From Pseudomonadota bacterium (GTDB taxonomy: Bacteria; Pseudomonadota; Alphaproteobacteria; Rhizobiales; Kaistiaceae): a stretch of 9,621 bases of DNA. Below, one piece after another: positions 1-6,611 of the stretch (position 1 is the first letter of the stretch; each line of letters opens with the position of its first letter). A program made the position numbers and the translations under genes. Location of the stretch: assembly GCA_023433185.1 (NCBI GenBank), contig JAEZEN010000457.1, positions 1-9,621 on the forward strand. Direction: 5' to 3'. The notes below the pieces were generated by a model, which was given only the letters and a program-made list of their open reading frames with translations, searched no databases and was not told the DNA's origin.

Positions 1-202
1 CGGCAAGCCCGAGGTGCTGCTCGCCGACGAGCCGACCGGAAACGTCGACCCGCCGCTCGCCCGGCGGCTGATGCGCCTCTTCGTCGAGCTCAACCGGCTC
101 GGAACGTCGGTGGTGATCGCCACCCACGACATCAACCTGATGAATCAGTTCAATGCACGGCGTCTCGTCATCGAGGAAGGCCGCCTCACCGTCTACGGAT
201 GA
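1..202 (+). CDS. ftsE: Cell division ATP-binding protein FtsE (3' end only)
   Basis: This is the C-terminal third of an ABC-transporter ATPase; the gene begins before the window, and the first complete in-frame codon is at base 2. The visible 66 residues contain the Walker B segment with the family phrase LLADEPTGNVD (Walker B plus D-loop) and the switch histidine in VVIATHD. 'ADEPTGNVDP' followed by a short tail ending RRLVIEEGRLTVYG is typical of FtsE rather than of LolD or MacB ATPases, and the next gene is ftsX, which settles it. FtsE is the cytoplasmic ATPase of the FtsEX complex, which relays ATP hydrolysis across the inner membrane to control cell-wall hydrolases at the division site. 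The Walker A and signature motifs lie outside the window and cannot be checked. The last 50 bases overlap the proposed ftsX start, so the two are very probably translationally coupled. Confidence 0.93.
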   Translation, partial: GKPEVLLADEPTGNVDPPLARRLMRLFVELNRLGTSVVIATHDINLMNQFNARRLVIEEGRLTVYG

Positions 203-1163
203 GGCGGGCGACCGCGTCCACCAGTTCCAGGTCGCCGCCTATCGACGGCAGGCGCGGCTCGCCGTGCGCAAGCCGTCGCAGCTCATCCCCGAGAACACCG
301 TCGCCGGCAATGCGCTCGCCATCGTCGTCGCCATCATGTGCTTCCTCGCCTGCCTCACGCTTGGCGCAGTGACCCTCGTCCGCGACGCCTCGCGCGACTG
401 GCAGGGCGACATCCTCCGCGAGGTCACGGTCCAGGTGCGGCCGGTCGAGGGCGTGGACACCGGCGCGGAGACCGCCAGGGCAGCTGCCGTGGCGCGCGCC
501 TCTCCCGGCGTCGCGAGCGCGGAGGTGGTCTCGGAGGCGGAGAGCGCCGCCCTCCTCGAGCCGTGGCTCGGCACCGGCCTCGATCTCGGCGACCTGCCTG
601 TGCCGCGCCTGGTCGTGGTCCGACTCTCCGATCCCAGTGCCGCCGACCTCGCCGGTCTGCGGGAGCGCCTCCAGGCGGAGGTGGCGGGGGCGAGCCTCGA
701 CGACCACCGGGCATGGACCTCGCGGATCGAGACGATGGCCGACGTGACGGTCGTGATCGGCGTCGCCATCCTCGGCCTCGTCTTCCTCGCCACCGTCCTC
801 AGCGTCGTCTTTGCGACCCGCGGGGCGATGGCCGGCAACCGCGACGTGGTGTCGGTGCTCCACTTCGTGGGCGCCGAGGACGGCTACATCGCCCGCGAGT
901 TCCAGCGCCACTTCCTGCTCCTCGGCCTCCGCGGAGGCCTGATCGGCGCCGGGGGCGCCGCGCTGATCTTCCTCGTCCTCGGCTTCGTCCTCGGACCCGC
1001 CGCGGATTCCGGCACGGGCGAGCAGATGTCGGCCCTGTTCGGCCGTTTCGCGGTGGGCCCCATCGGCTATCTCGGCGCCCTCGGCATCGCGTTCCTGATC
1101 GCGATCATGACCGCCGTGACCTCGCGACTCACGGTCTACCGCTATCTCGCGGAATCCGACTGA
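153..1163 (+). CDS. ftsX: Cell division protein FtsX (permease-like subunit)
   Basis: Membrane subunit of FtsEX. The 336-residue product shows the expected four-helix layout: a basic cytoplasmic N-terminus, TM1 near residues 50-76, a periplasmic loop of about 115 residues (roughly 80-195) that in the family contacts hydrolase regulators, then TM2 (198-222), TM3 (254-281) and TM4 (303-323), ending in a short cytoplasmic tail. The phrase FLACLTLGAVTLVRDAS in TM1 is highly characteristic of alphaproteobacterial FtsX. ATG 153 is the first start after an in-frame stop at 141-143, so the gene overlaps ftsE by 50 bases. The only other usable start I see is GTG 264, which would leave about ten residues before TM1. 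Codons between 201 and 290 already have the very high G/C third-base bias of the genome, which supports the upstream start. No good Shine-Dalgarno precedes ATG 153, so the exact start is uncertain. Confidence 0.9.
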   Translation: MHGVSSSRKAASPSTDEAGDRVHQFQVAAYRRQARLAVRKPSQLIPENTVAGNALAIVVAIMCFLACLTLGAVTLVRDASRDWQGDILREVTVQVRPVEGVDTGAETARAAAVARASPGVASAEVVSEAESAALLEPWLGTGLDLGDLPVPRLVVVRLSDPSAADLAGLRERLQAEVAGASLDDHRAWTSRIETMADVTVVIGVAILGLVFLATVLSVVFATRGAMAGNRDVVSVLHFVGAEDGYIAREFQRHFLLLGLRGGLIGAGGAALIFLVLGFVLGPAADSGTGEQMSALFGRFAVGPIGYLGALGIAFLIAIMTAVTSRLTVYRYLAESD

Positions 1164-1218
1164 TGCGATGCCTCGGCCCGACCCGCATGCCGCCTTGCGT
1201 CCCCGGGTTCGGACTGCC

Positions 1219-1887
1219 ATGACCGACGGCGTCCACGATGAATCGCGCGAACCGCCGACGATGGCCCGACGCAGGCACCGCCCGTTCCGCAAGCTCGTCC
1301 TCGCCGTCGTCGGTGCGGGGATCGTCGGGCTTGCGGTGGGCTTCGTCGCTTTCGCCGAGATGGTGCTCCGCTCGACTCCGCCGGCCGATCCGCATGCCGA
1401 CGGCATCGTGGTGCTCACCGGGGGGACCGCGCGCATCGACGGCGCGCTCGGGCTTCTGGCCGAGGGACGCGCCGACCGCCTGCTGATCTCCGGCGTCAAC
1501 CCGAGCGTCAGCCGCGACACCATCGCCAGCGTCGTCGGGGAGGCGTTTCGTCCCCAGCTCGACTGCTGCGTCGATATCGACCACGCCCGCGACACGATCG
1601 AGAACGCCAGGTCGACCGGGCAGTGGACCGACGAGTTCGCCTTCTCGTCGCTGATCGTCGTGACCAGCGGCTACCATATGCCTCGGAGCCTCGCCGAGCT
1701 GCGTCACGCCATGCCGGGCGTGACCCTCATCGCCTACCCGGTCGCCACCCCCGATCTCGACCCCGAAAGGTGGTGGCGCGATCCCGCTGCCCTCACACTG
1801 CTCGCCCGGGAATACGGCAAGTATCTGGTGGCCGAGGCCCGCCTGCTCCTCCCGGCGTCGGGCGGAGCGTCCGCGGCGGGCCGGTGA
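1219..1887 (+). CDS. YdcF-like DUF218 (ElyC/SanA family) membrane-anchored protein
   Basis: A 222-residue protein with a basic N-terminus (ARRRHRPFRK), one membrane segment near residues 26-49, and then a DUF218 domain. Visible family landmarks are DGIVVLTGGTARIDGAL (62-78), LLISGVNP (88-95), the ARDTIENA segment (123-130) and LIVVTSGYHMPRS (145-157). In DUF218 proteins these line one pocket of a Rossmann-like fold; relatives SanA, ElyC and YdcF of E. coli are tied to envelope integrity, but the reaction is not established, so I give no gene symbol. The adjacent Cys116-Cys117 pair lies just before the DTIENA motif. ATG 1168 and ATG 1261 are in-frame alternatives; I prefer 1219 because codons 1168-1218 have weaker third-base bias, while 1261 would trim the N-terminus. 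The stop overlaps the plsC start. Its position after ftsX suggests a cell-envelope role, which is inference. Confidence 0.82.
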   Translation: MTDGVHDESREPPTMARRRHRPFRKLVLAVVGAGIVGLAVGFVAFAEMVLRSTPPADPHADGIVVLTGGTARIDGALGLLAEGRADRLLISGVNPSVSRDTIASVVGEAFRPQLDCCVDIDHARDTIENARSTGQWTDEFAFSSLIVVTSGYHMPRSLAELRHAMPGVTLIAYPVATPDLDPERWWRDPAALTLLAREYGKYLVAEARLLLPASGGASAAGR

Positions 1888-2678
1888 GCGGCGGGCCGGT
1901 GCTCGGCGGCATCCGCTCCTTTCTCTTCACCGCCGCGTTCTTCGCGACGACGGCGGTGATGGCGATCGTCGGCATCCCCGTCTTCCTCCTCGCCTCGCAG
2001 CGGCGCGCCGTCGGCTACACGCAGGCCTGGGGGCGGGTCTGCCTCTGCCTCCTCCGCTGGCTCGCCGGCATCCGGCTCGAGGTGCGGGGAAGCGAGCACA
2101 TCCCGAGCGGGGCGGCGCTTGTCGCGGCCAAGCACCAGTCGGCGTTCGAGACCTTCGCGCTGCTGCCCCTCCTGACGTTCCCGACGATGGTGATGAAGCA
2201 GGAACTGCGGAGGATTCCGCTGTTCGGCGCGTACAGCGTGATCACCGGCATGATCCTCGTCGACCGCAGCAAGGGCGGGGCGGCGCTGCGCGGCATGACG
2301 GAACGGGCGCGGCAGGAAGCGGACAAGGGGCGTCAGGTGGTGATCTTCCCCGAGGGCACGCGGCGTCCGCCGGGCGCGGGACCCGCCTACCAGCCCGGCG
2401 TTGCGCTCCTCTACAAGGGGCTCGGCACGCCCTGCGTGCCGGTCGCCCTCAATTCCGGCCTCTTTTGGCCGCGCCGCAGCCTGCGGAAGCATCCCGGGAC
2501 CATCGTCGTCGAGTTTCTTCCCCCGATTCCGCCGGGGCGCACGTCGAAGGCGTTCCTCGCCGAGCTCGAGACGGCGATCGAAGCCGCGTCGGACCGGCTT
2601 CTGCTCGAAGCCGCCGCCGCTTCGGACCCGCCGCCACTCCCCGAGGAGGCCCGGGCGCGGATAGCGGCACTGGGCTAG
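1884..2678 (+). CDS. plsC: 1-acyl-sn-glycerol-3-phosphate acyltransferase (PlsC family)
   Basis: A 264-residue lysophosphatidate acyltransferase: it transfers an acyl group to position 2 of 1-acyl-glycerol-3-phosphate, giving phosphatidic acid at the inner membrane. An N-terminal hydrophobic segment (about 12-37) precedes the catalytic domain. Motif I is KHQSAFE (His84 ... Glu89), motif II is GMILVDRS (122-129), motif III is IFPEGTR (154-160) and motif IV is PCVPVALNSGLFW (183-195). Family motif I is usually HX4D, and here the acid is Glu. The GTG at 1884 overlaps the previous stop as GTGA, a usual coupling arrangement; GTG 1899 is a possible alternative. The C-terminus beyond residue 245 is Ala/Pro/Glu-rich and looks unstructured. 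Its stop codon shares bases with the stop of the convergent chaC-type gene. Acyl donor (acyl-ACP or acyl-CoA) cannot be told from sequence. Confidence 0.9.
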   Translation: MSGGPVLGGIRSFLFTAAFFATTAVMAIVGIPVFLLASQRRAVGYTQAWGRVCLCLLRWLAGIRLEVRGSEHIPSGAALVAAKHQSAFETFALLPLLTFPTMVMKQELRRIPLFGAYSVITGMILVDRSKGGAALRGMTERARQEADKGRQVVIFPEGTRRPPGAGPAYQPGVALLYKGLGTPCVPVALNSGLFWPRRSLRKHPGTIVVEFLPPIPPGRTSKAFLAELETAIEAASDRLLLEAAAASDPPPLPEEARARIAALG

Positions 2679-3208
2679 CGGTGGCCGGCGAGCAGCGCCG
2701 CCGCGACCTTCTCGAGGATCGGATCGCGGAAGCCGAGGCCCTCGAGGTGACGCACCGTGTTGATCACGTAGTCGGCATTGGCGCCGGACTTCCCGTGGCC
2801 CTCGCGGACATGGGCAAGGATCGATTCCGCCGGCAGCCGGCCGGCATATTGCCGGTGGTTGCGATCGACGACATAGGTGAGGGCGGTAACCATCGGCAGC
2901 TCCGGCGTGTCGAGGCGCACCGGCCGCATCACCTCGCGATAGACGTCGGTCACCAGTTCGCGCTCGCGGAGATAGGCGACGACCGTCTCGCGCTTGTCTG
3001 CCGCCACCCGGTAGGCGACGCCGCGGCACGATCCGCCATGGTCGAGGCCCAGCACCAGACCGGGACGTTCGCGGGTGCCGCGGTGGACATAGGACCACAC
3101 GCAGAGGGCGCGGCGGGCGCCCGACAGGCGGGCGGTGACGTGGCCGACATGCTCGAACCCGGGTCGCCACATCAGCGAGCCGTAGGCGAAGACCCAGAGA
3201 TCCGACAT
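2675..3208 (-). CDS. chaC: Glutathione-specific gamma-glutamylcyclotransferase, ChaC type
   Basis: A 177-residue cytosolic enzyme of the ChaC family, which splits the gamma-glutamyl group of glutathione to give 5-oxoproline and cysteinylglycine. The N-terminus WVFAYGSLMWRPGF (5-18) contains the YGSL substrate loop diagnostic of gamma-glutamylcyclotransferases, and the following LMW-P is typical of ChaC. The catalytic glutamate is most likely Glu84 in YLREREL, aligned from memory with the YLxxREA segment of human CHAC1. Other family phrases are GVAYRV (63-68), ALTYVVDRNHRQYAG (109-123) and HGKSGANADYVINTV (138-152). It starts 29 bases after tyrC ends on the same strand, so it is probably the last gene of a hisC-tyrC-chaC transcript. 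Only a weak AGG six bases before the ATG serves as ribosome site. No pathway link to aromatic amino acids is obvious. The symbol is by family; function is inferred from homology motifs. Confidence 0.88.
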   Translation of the reverse strand: MSDLWVFAYGSLMWRPGFEHVGHVTARLSGARRALCVWSYVHRGTRERPGLVLGLDHGGSCRGVAYRVAADKRETVVAYLRERELVTDVYREVMRPVRLDTPELPMVTALTYVVDRNHRQYAGRLPAESILAHVREGHGKSGANADYVINTVRHLEGLGFRDPILEKVAAALLAGHR

Positions 3209-3237
3209 CGCCGCCTGTCCCGCGCCGCCGTCGCCTG

Positions 3238-4179
3238 CTATTCGGCCGCCTCGCCGCCCTGGCCCTGCGGTCGGCCGAAATCGGGCGCATCGGTCTCCTG
3301 GCCGGCGGCGATGATGCCGCGGCGGATGGCGCGGGTGCGGGAGAACAGTTCGAACAGCCGGTCGCCCTCGCCATAGCGGATGTTGCGCTGGAGCGCGGTG
3401 AGGTCCTCGGTGAACCGGCCCAGCATCTCGAGGACCGCCTCGCGGTTGTTGAGGAAGACGTCGCGCCACATCGTCGGATCGGAGGAGGCGATGCGGGTGA
3501 AGTCGCGGAAGCCGCCGGCCGAGAACTTCATGACCTCGGACTGCGTGACGGACTCGAGATGGGCGGCGGTGCCGACGATGTTGTAGGCGATCAGGTGCGG
3601 CACATGGCTGGTGATGGCGAGCACGAGGTCGTGGTGCTCGGGCGTCATCACCTCGACATTGGCGCCGAGCCGCTTCCAGAAGTCGTGCAGGGTCTCGACC
3701 GCCTCGGGGTCGGTACCGGGGGGCGGGGTGAGGATGCACCAGCGGTTGTCGAACAGCGCCGCGAAGCCGGCATCGGGACCGGAATACTCGGTGCCGGCGA
3801 CGGGATGGGCCGGCACGAAATGCACGCCCGGCGGCAGGTGCGGCGCGACCTGGGCCACGACCGAGGCCTTGACCGACCCCACGTCGGAGACGATGGCGCC
3901 GGGCTTCAGGGCCGGGGCGATCGCTGCTGCGGCATCGCCGGACGCGCCGACCGGGATGCAGAGGATCACCGCATCGGCGTCGCGCACGGCATCCGCCGGA
4001 TCGGCATGGTAGCTGTCGCCGAGGCCGATCTCCTCGGCGCGGCGGAGCGTCGCCGGCGTCCGGCTGTGGATCGCGATATGCTCCGCCGCGTGGGCGCGGC
4101 GCGTGGCATGGGCGATCGAGGAGCCGATGAGGCCGATGCCGATCAGGGCCAGCCGGCGAAAGCTCGGCGCCGCGCTCAT
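3238..4179 (-). CDS. tyrC: Prephenate/arogenate dehydrogenase (TyrA/TyrC family)
   Basis: A 313-residue dehydrogenase that oxidatively decarboxylates prephenate and/or arogenate, the last or next-to-last step of tyrosine synthesis. The N-terminal Rossmann domain carries [11 protein letters not shown] (11-21, GxGxxG). The catalytic region shows DVGSVK (99-104), the histidine of [12 protein letters not shown] (His125) and the second conserved SHVPH stretch (191-195); [10 protein letters not shown] (222-231) carries the conserved Arg225 expected to bind the substrate carboxylate. No N-terminal chorismate mutase and no C-terminal ACT domain are present; the protein ends in a Gly/Gln-rich tail. 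The residues after beta-strand 2 are HSRT rather than an acidic residue, which hints at NADP+ use. It overlaps hisC by four bases (ATGA), so the two are probably translationally coupled. Bacteria with this lone-domain type often use arogenate or both substrates; which applies here is not decidable. Confidence 0.9.
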   Translation of the reverse strand: MSAAPSFRRLALIGIGLIGSSIAHATRRAHAAEHIAIHSRTPATLRRAEEIGLGDSYHADPADAVRDADAVILCIPVGASGDAAAAIAPALKPGAIVSDVGSVKASVVAQVAPHLPPGVHFVPAHPVAGTEYSGPDAGFAALFDNRWCILTPPPGTDPEAVETLHDFWKRLGANVEVMTPEHHDLVLAITSHVPHLIAYNIVGTAAHLESVTQSEVMKFSAGGFRDFTRIASSDPTMWRDVFLNNREAVLEMLGRFTEDLTALQRNIRYGEGDRLFELFSRTRAIRRGIIAAGQETDAPDFGRPQGQGGEAAE

Positions 4180-5291
4180 GGCGCCGCGGCCCCGGCCATG
4201 AACGCCGTGATCGCGGCGATCGCGGCCTCGTTCGCCTCGGCGGGTCCGATCGTCATGCGGAGCGCATCGGGCAGACCGTAGGCCTCGACCCGGCGCAGCA
4301 CGATGCCGCGATCGTAGAGGAAGGCATCGGCTTCGGCGGCGGTACGGCCCACCTCCTTCGGGAAATGGATGAGGACGAAGTTGCCGACGCTCGGGGTCAC
4401 CGTCAGGCCGAGCCCGGTCATCGCCTCGGCGACCCTCGGCAGCCAGATGTCGTTGTGCGCCGCGGCCTGCTCGAGATGCGCACGGTCGCCCATCGCGGCG
4501 ATGCCGGCGGCGAGCGCCGGGCCGGACACGTTGAACGGCCCGCGGATGCGATTGAGCGCGTCGACGATGTGCTCGGGCCCGTAGCACCATCCGATGCGGA
4601 GCGCGGCGAGACCGTGGATCTTCGAGAAGGTCCGGGTCATCACGACGTTCTCGGTGGTCGCGGCGAGCTCGATCCCGCTCTCGTAGTCGTTCCGCCGTAC
4701 GTATTCCGCATAGGCCGCATCGAGGACGAGCACGACGTCCGGCGGCAGGCCGGCGCGAAGTCGCTTGACCTCGTCGAACGGAAGATAGGTGCCGGTGGGG
4801 TTGTTCGGGTTGGCGATGTAGACGATGCGGGTCCTGCCGGTGACGCGCGCAAGGATGGCGTCGACATCGGTGGTGAGGTCGCTCTCCGGCGCGACGATCG
4901 GCACGCCGCCCGCCGCCCGGATGGCGATCGGGTAGATGGCGAATCCGTGCTCGGTATAGATGCCCTCGTCGCCCTGGCCCACGAAGGCATGGGCGAGGAG
5001 GAAGAGGAGGTCGTCCGAACCGGCGCCGCAGACGATGCGATCGGGGTTGAGGCCACAGGCCGCGCCGATGGCGTCGCGGAGCCCGCGCTGCGCACCGTCG
5101 GGATAGACGTCGAGCCTCGCGCCGGCCTCGCGATAGGCGGCGAGCGCGGCCGGGCTCGGGCCGGGCGGGGTCTCATTGGAGGACAGCTTGTGCAGCTTGA
5201 CGCCCGGCGGCGCCTTGGACCGCCCGGGGACATAGGCCGCAATGTCGAGCACGCCGGGGCGCGGGCCCGGGCGTGCGGGTCTCTGGTTCAT
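4176..5291 (-). CDS. hisC: Histidinol-phosphate aminotransferase (possibly also aromatic aminotransferase)
   Basis: A 371-residue PLP-dependent class I/II aminotransferase. HisC converts imidazole-acetol phosphate and glutamate to histidinol phosphate and 2-oxoglutarate. Visible landmarks are [13 protein letters not shown] (35-47), [17 protein letters not shown] (158-174) with the PLP-binding Asn164, DAAYAEYV (191-198) with Asp191 and Tyr194, the Schiff-base lysine Lys224 in [17 protein letters not shown], and the carboxylate-binding Arg345 in DALRMTIG. All expected catalytic residues are present and length is normal. ATG 5289-5291 is chosen because AAGGGAG stands ten bases upstream; an in-frame ATG at 5319-5321 would add ten residues. 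The gene overlaps tyrC by four bases, and no other his gene is in view. That setting makes a second role in aromatic amino-acid transamination likely, as known for some alphaproteobacterial HisC enzymes, but this is inference. Confidence 0.9.
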   Translation of the reverse strand: MNQRPARPGPRPGVLDIAAYVPGRSKAPPGVKLHKLSSNETPPGPSPAALAAYREAGARLDVYPDGAQRGLRDAIGAACGLNPDRIVCGAGSDDLLFLLAHAFVGQGDEGIYTEHGFAIYPIAIRAAGGVPIVAPESDLTTDVDAILARVTGRTRIVYIANPNNPTGTYLPFDEVKRLRAGLPPDVVLVLDAAYAEYVRRNDYESGIELAATTENVVMTRTFSKIHGLAALRIGWCYGPEHIVDALNRIRGPFNVSGPALAAGIAAMGDRAHLEQAAAHNDIWLPRVAEAMTGLGLTVTPSVGNFVLIHFPKEVGRTAAEADAFLYDRGIVLRRVEAYGLPDALRMTIGPAEANEAAIAAITAFMAGAAAP

Positions 5292-5301
5292 GGCCGTGAG
5301 G

Positions 5302-5308
5302 CTCCCTT
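5302..5308 (-). promoter_or_regulatory. Ribosome binding site of hisC
   Basis: On the minus strand AAGGGAG lies ten bases before ATG 5291. It is the best Shine-Dalgarno match in the intergenic region and favours this start over the ATG at 5321, which would lie upstream of it. The identical AAGGGAG precedes htpX. Confidence 0.6.
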
Positions 5309-5320
5309 CAGGGCCGGGCA

Positions 5321-5349
5321 TTCATAGGCAAGGGCCGGGGGGAAATCAA
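5321..5349 (-). promoter_or_regulatory. Candidate sigma-70-type promoter of hisC-tyrC-chaC
   Basis: Minus strand: TTGATT (5349-5344), 17-base spacer, TATGAA (5326-5321). Each box matches four of six consensus bases. Transcription would start about 20-25 bases before the hisC ATG, leaving a short leader that includes the ribosome site. Assigned by eye; other starts are possible. Confidence 0.3.
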
Positions 5350-5357
5350 AGAAAACG

Positions 5358-5386
5358 TTGACAGGGTTTGGGGGCGCACCTAGCAA
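5358..5386 (+). promoter_or_regulatory. Candidate promoter of metX-metW
   Basis: A perfect TTGACA -35 box at 5358-5363 follows an A-rich stretch (5343-5355, unusual for this GC-rich window). With a 17-base spacer the -10 would be TAGCAA at 5381-5386, only three of six matches, so the -10 assignment is weak. The leader would then be only about 10-15 bases, and the ribosome site is poor (AGGA ending two bases before the ATG). The spacer and -10 coincide with the inverted repeat listed separately, which would suit repression. Confidence 0.4.
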
Positions 5387-5390
5387 ACCC
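5364..5390. repeat. Perfect 7-base inverted repeat upstream of metX
   Basis: GGGTTTG at 5364-5370 and its exact reverse complement CAAACCC at 5384-5390 are separated by 13 bases. It begins directly after the TTGACA box and ends 14 bases before the metX ATG. It may be an operator for a dimeric repressor acting on metX and possibly on divergent hisC, or a hairpin in the leader if transcription starts further upstream. It does not show the conserved parts of the SAM-II riboswitch as I remember them (a GAUUU-containing segment and a terminal GCUAAA), so I do not call a riboswitch. Confidence 0.5.
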
Positions 5391-5404
5391 TCGGATACAG
5401 GACA

Positions 5405-6607
5405 ATGCCAACCCCAAGCGACACGGCCCACGCCGCTCTCACGCCCGCCCTCCGGCAGGGCGACGCGCACGATCAGGCCGACCAGCCGGCGAGCCTCGTC
5501 GAGCGCTTCGGCCCCGATGAGCCGCTGCTGCTCGATTCCGGGCGGCGGCTCGACCATCTGCAGATCGCCTATCAGGCCTACGGCACGCTGAATGCAGACC
5601 GGTCGAACGCGATCCTCGTCTGCCATGCGCTGACCGGCGACCAGCATCTCGCCAACCCCCATCCGGTGACCGGCAAGCCGGGCTGGTGGTCGGACATGGT
5701 CGGATCGGGCAAGCCGATCGACACCGACCGCTATTTCGTCCTCTGCCCCAACGTGCTCGGGGGTTGCATGGGCACCACCGGCCCGGCATCGACCAACCCC
5801 GAGACCGGCGAGCCCTATGCCCTCGACCTGCCGGTGATCACCATCCGCGACATGGTGCGGGCCCAGGCGAAGCTGCTCGACCGGCTGGGGATCGACACGC
5901 TCTTCTCCGTGGCCGGCGGCTCGATGGGAGGCATGCAGGTCCTCGAATGGGCGGCGACCTATCCCGACCGGGTCTTCTCGGCCCTGCCGATCGCCATGGC
6001 GGCGCGCCATCCCCCGCAGAACATCGCGTTCCACGAAGTCGGCCGGCAGGCGGTCATGGCCGATCCCGACTGGCGCGGCGGCCGCTATCTCCGCGAGGGG
6101 ACGAGCCCCAAGAAGGGTCTCGCGGTGGCCCGCATGGCGGCCCACATCACGTATCTCTCCGACGATGCGCTGCATCGGAAGTTCGGTCGCAGCCTGCAGG
6201 ATCGCGAGAAGCCCACCTTCGGCTTCGATGCCGATTTCCAGATCGAATCCTATCTCCGCCACCAGGGAATGACATTCGTCGACCGTTTCGATGCGAACTC
6301 GTATCTCTACCTGACCCGCGCCATGGACTATTTCGACCTCGCCGCCGACCGTGGCGGGCCGCTGGCCAACGTGTTCAAGGGGACGCGGACCCGCTTCTGC
6401 GTGGTGTCCTTCACCTCGGACTGGCTTTTCCCGACGGTCGAGAACAAGGCCGTGGTGCGCGCCCTCAACGCGGCAGCGGCGAGCGTTTCCTTCGTCGAGA
6501 TCGACACGGACCGCGGCCACGACGCCTTCCTCCTCGACGAACCGGAACTCTATGCCACCATCCGCGGCTTCCTCACCTCGGCAGCCCATGCCCGCGGACT
6601 CGGGTGA
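5405..6607 (+). CDS. metX: Homoserine O-acyltransferase MetX
   Basis: A 400-residue alpha/beta-hydrolase-fold enzyme that acylates the hydroxyl of homoserine (with acetyl- or succinyl-CoA), committing it to methionine synthesis. The catalytic triad can be read directly: Ser173 in the nucleophile elbow AGGSMGGMQ, Asp339 in TSDWLFPT and His372 in DRGHDAFLL. Other family phrases are [10 protein letters not shown] (54-63), ALTGDQHLA (75-83), [15 protein letters not shown] (93-107), [14 protein letters not shown] (114-127) and [18 protein letters not shown] (294-311). The first 30 residues are a polar extension without recognisable motif. The ATG at 5405 is the only reasonable start after the divergent promoter region; its ribosome site is weak. 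metW follows after four bases. MetX enzymes of proteobacteria may use acetyl-CoA or succinyl-CoA, and I cannot assign the donor from sequence by eye. Confidence 0.95.
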   Translation: MPTPSDTAHAALTPALRQGDAHDQADQPASLVERFGPDEPLLLDSGRRLDHLQIAYQAYGTLNADRSNAILVCHALTGDQHLANPHPVTGKPGWWSDMVGSGKPIDTDRYFVLCPNVLGGCMGTTGPASTNPETGEPYALDLPVITIRDMVRAQAKLLDRLGIDTLFSVAGGSMGGMQVLEWAATYPDRVFSALPIAMAARHPPQNIAFHEVGRQAVMADPDWRGGRYLREGTSPKKGLAVARMAAHITYLSDDALHRKFGRSLQDREKPTFGFDADFQIESYLRHQGMTFVDRFDANSYLYLTRAMDYFDLAADRGGPLANVFKGTRTRFCVVSFTSDWLFPTVENKAVVRALNAAAASVSFVEIDTDRGHDAFLLDEPELYATIRGFLTSAAHARGLG

Positions 6608-6611
6608 TGGC

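Noticed and set aside
199..202. ATG 199 as the start of ftsX by the usual ATGA overlap
   Set aside because: It reads in a different frame from the FtsX body; retained only as a finding about possible start or sequence error.
186..1595. 469-codon open frame on the minus strand opposite ftsX and the YdcF-like gene
   Set aside because: Its product is low-complexity Arg/Ala/Gly/Asp/His-rich with no motif; it mirrors the high-GC codons of the real plus-strand genes.
2686..2700. Small hairpin CGGCG-AGCAG-CGCCG near the convergent stops
   Set aside because: Five-base GC stems are common by chance here; it lies within the chaC-type coding region and has no T-run.
1734..3374. 546-codon minus-strand open frame over plsC and part of the chaC-type gene
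   Set aside because: Arg/Pro-rich shadow out of frame with the convincing ChaC product and antisense to plsC; no domain recognisable.
2465..3376. 303-codon plus-strand open frame opposite the chaC-type gene
   Set aside because: Antisense shadow rich in Arg, Asp and His; the minus-strand ChaC reading has all family motifs.
5341..5404. SAM-II or other SAM riboswitch before metX
   Set aside because: The conserved elements I would expect for SAM-II (GAUUU segment, terminal GCUAAA) are absent, and a start from the TTGACA box leaves only about ten leader bases. A covariance-model search would settle it.
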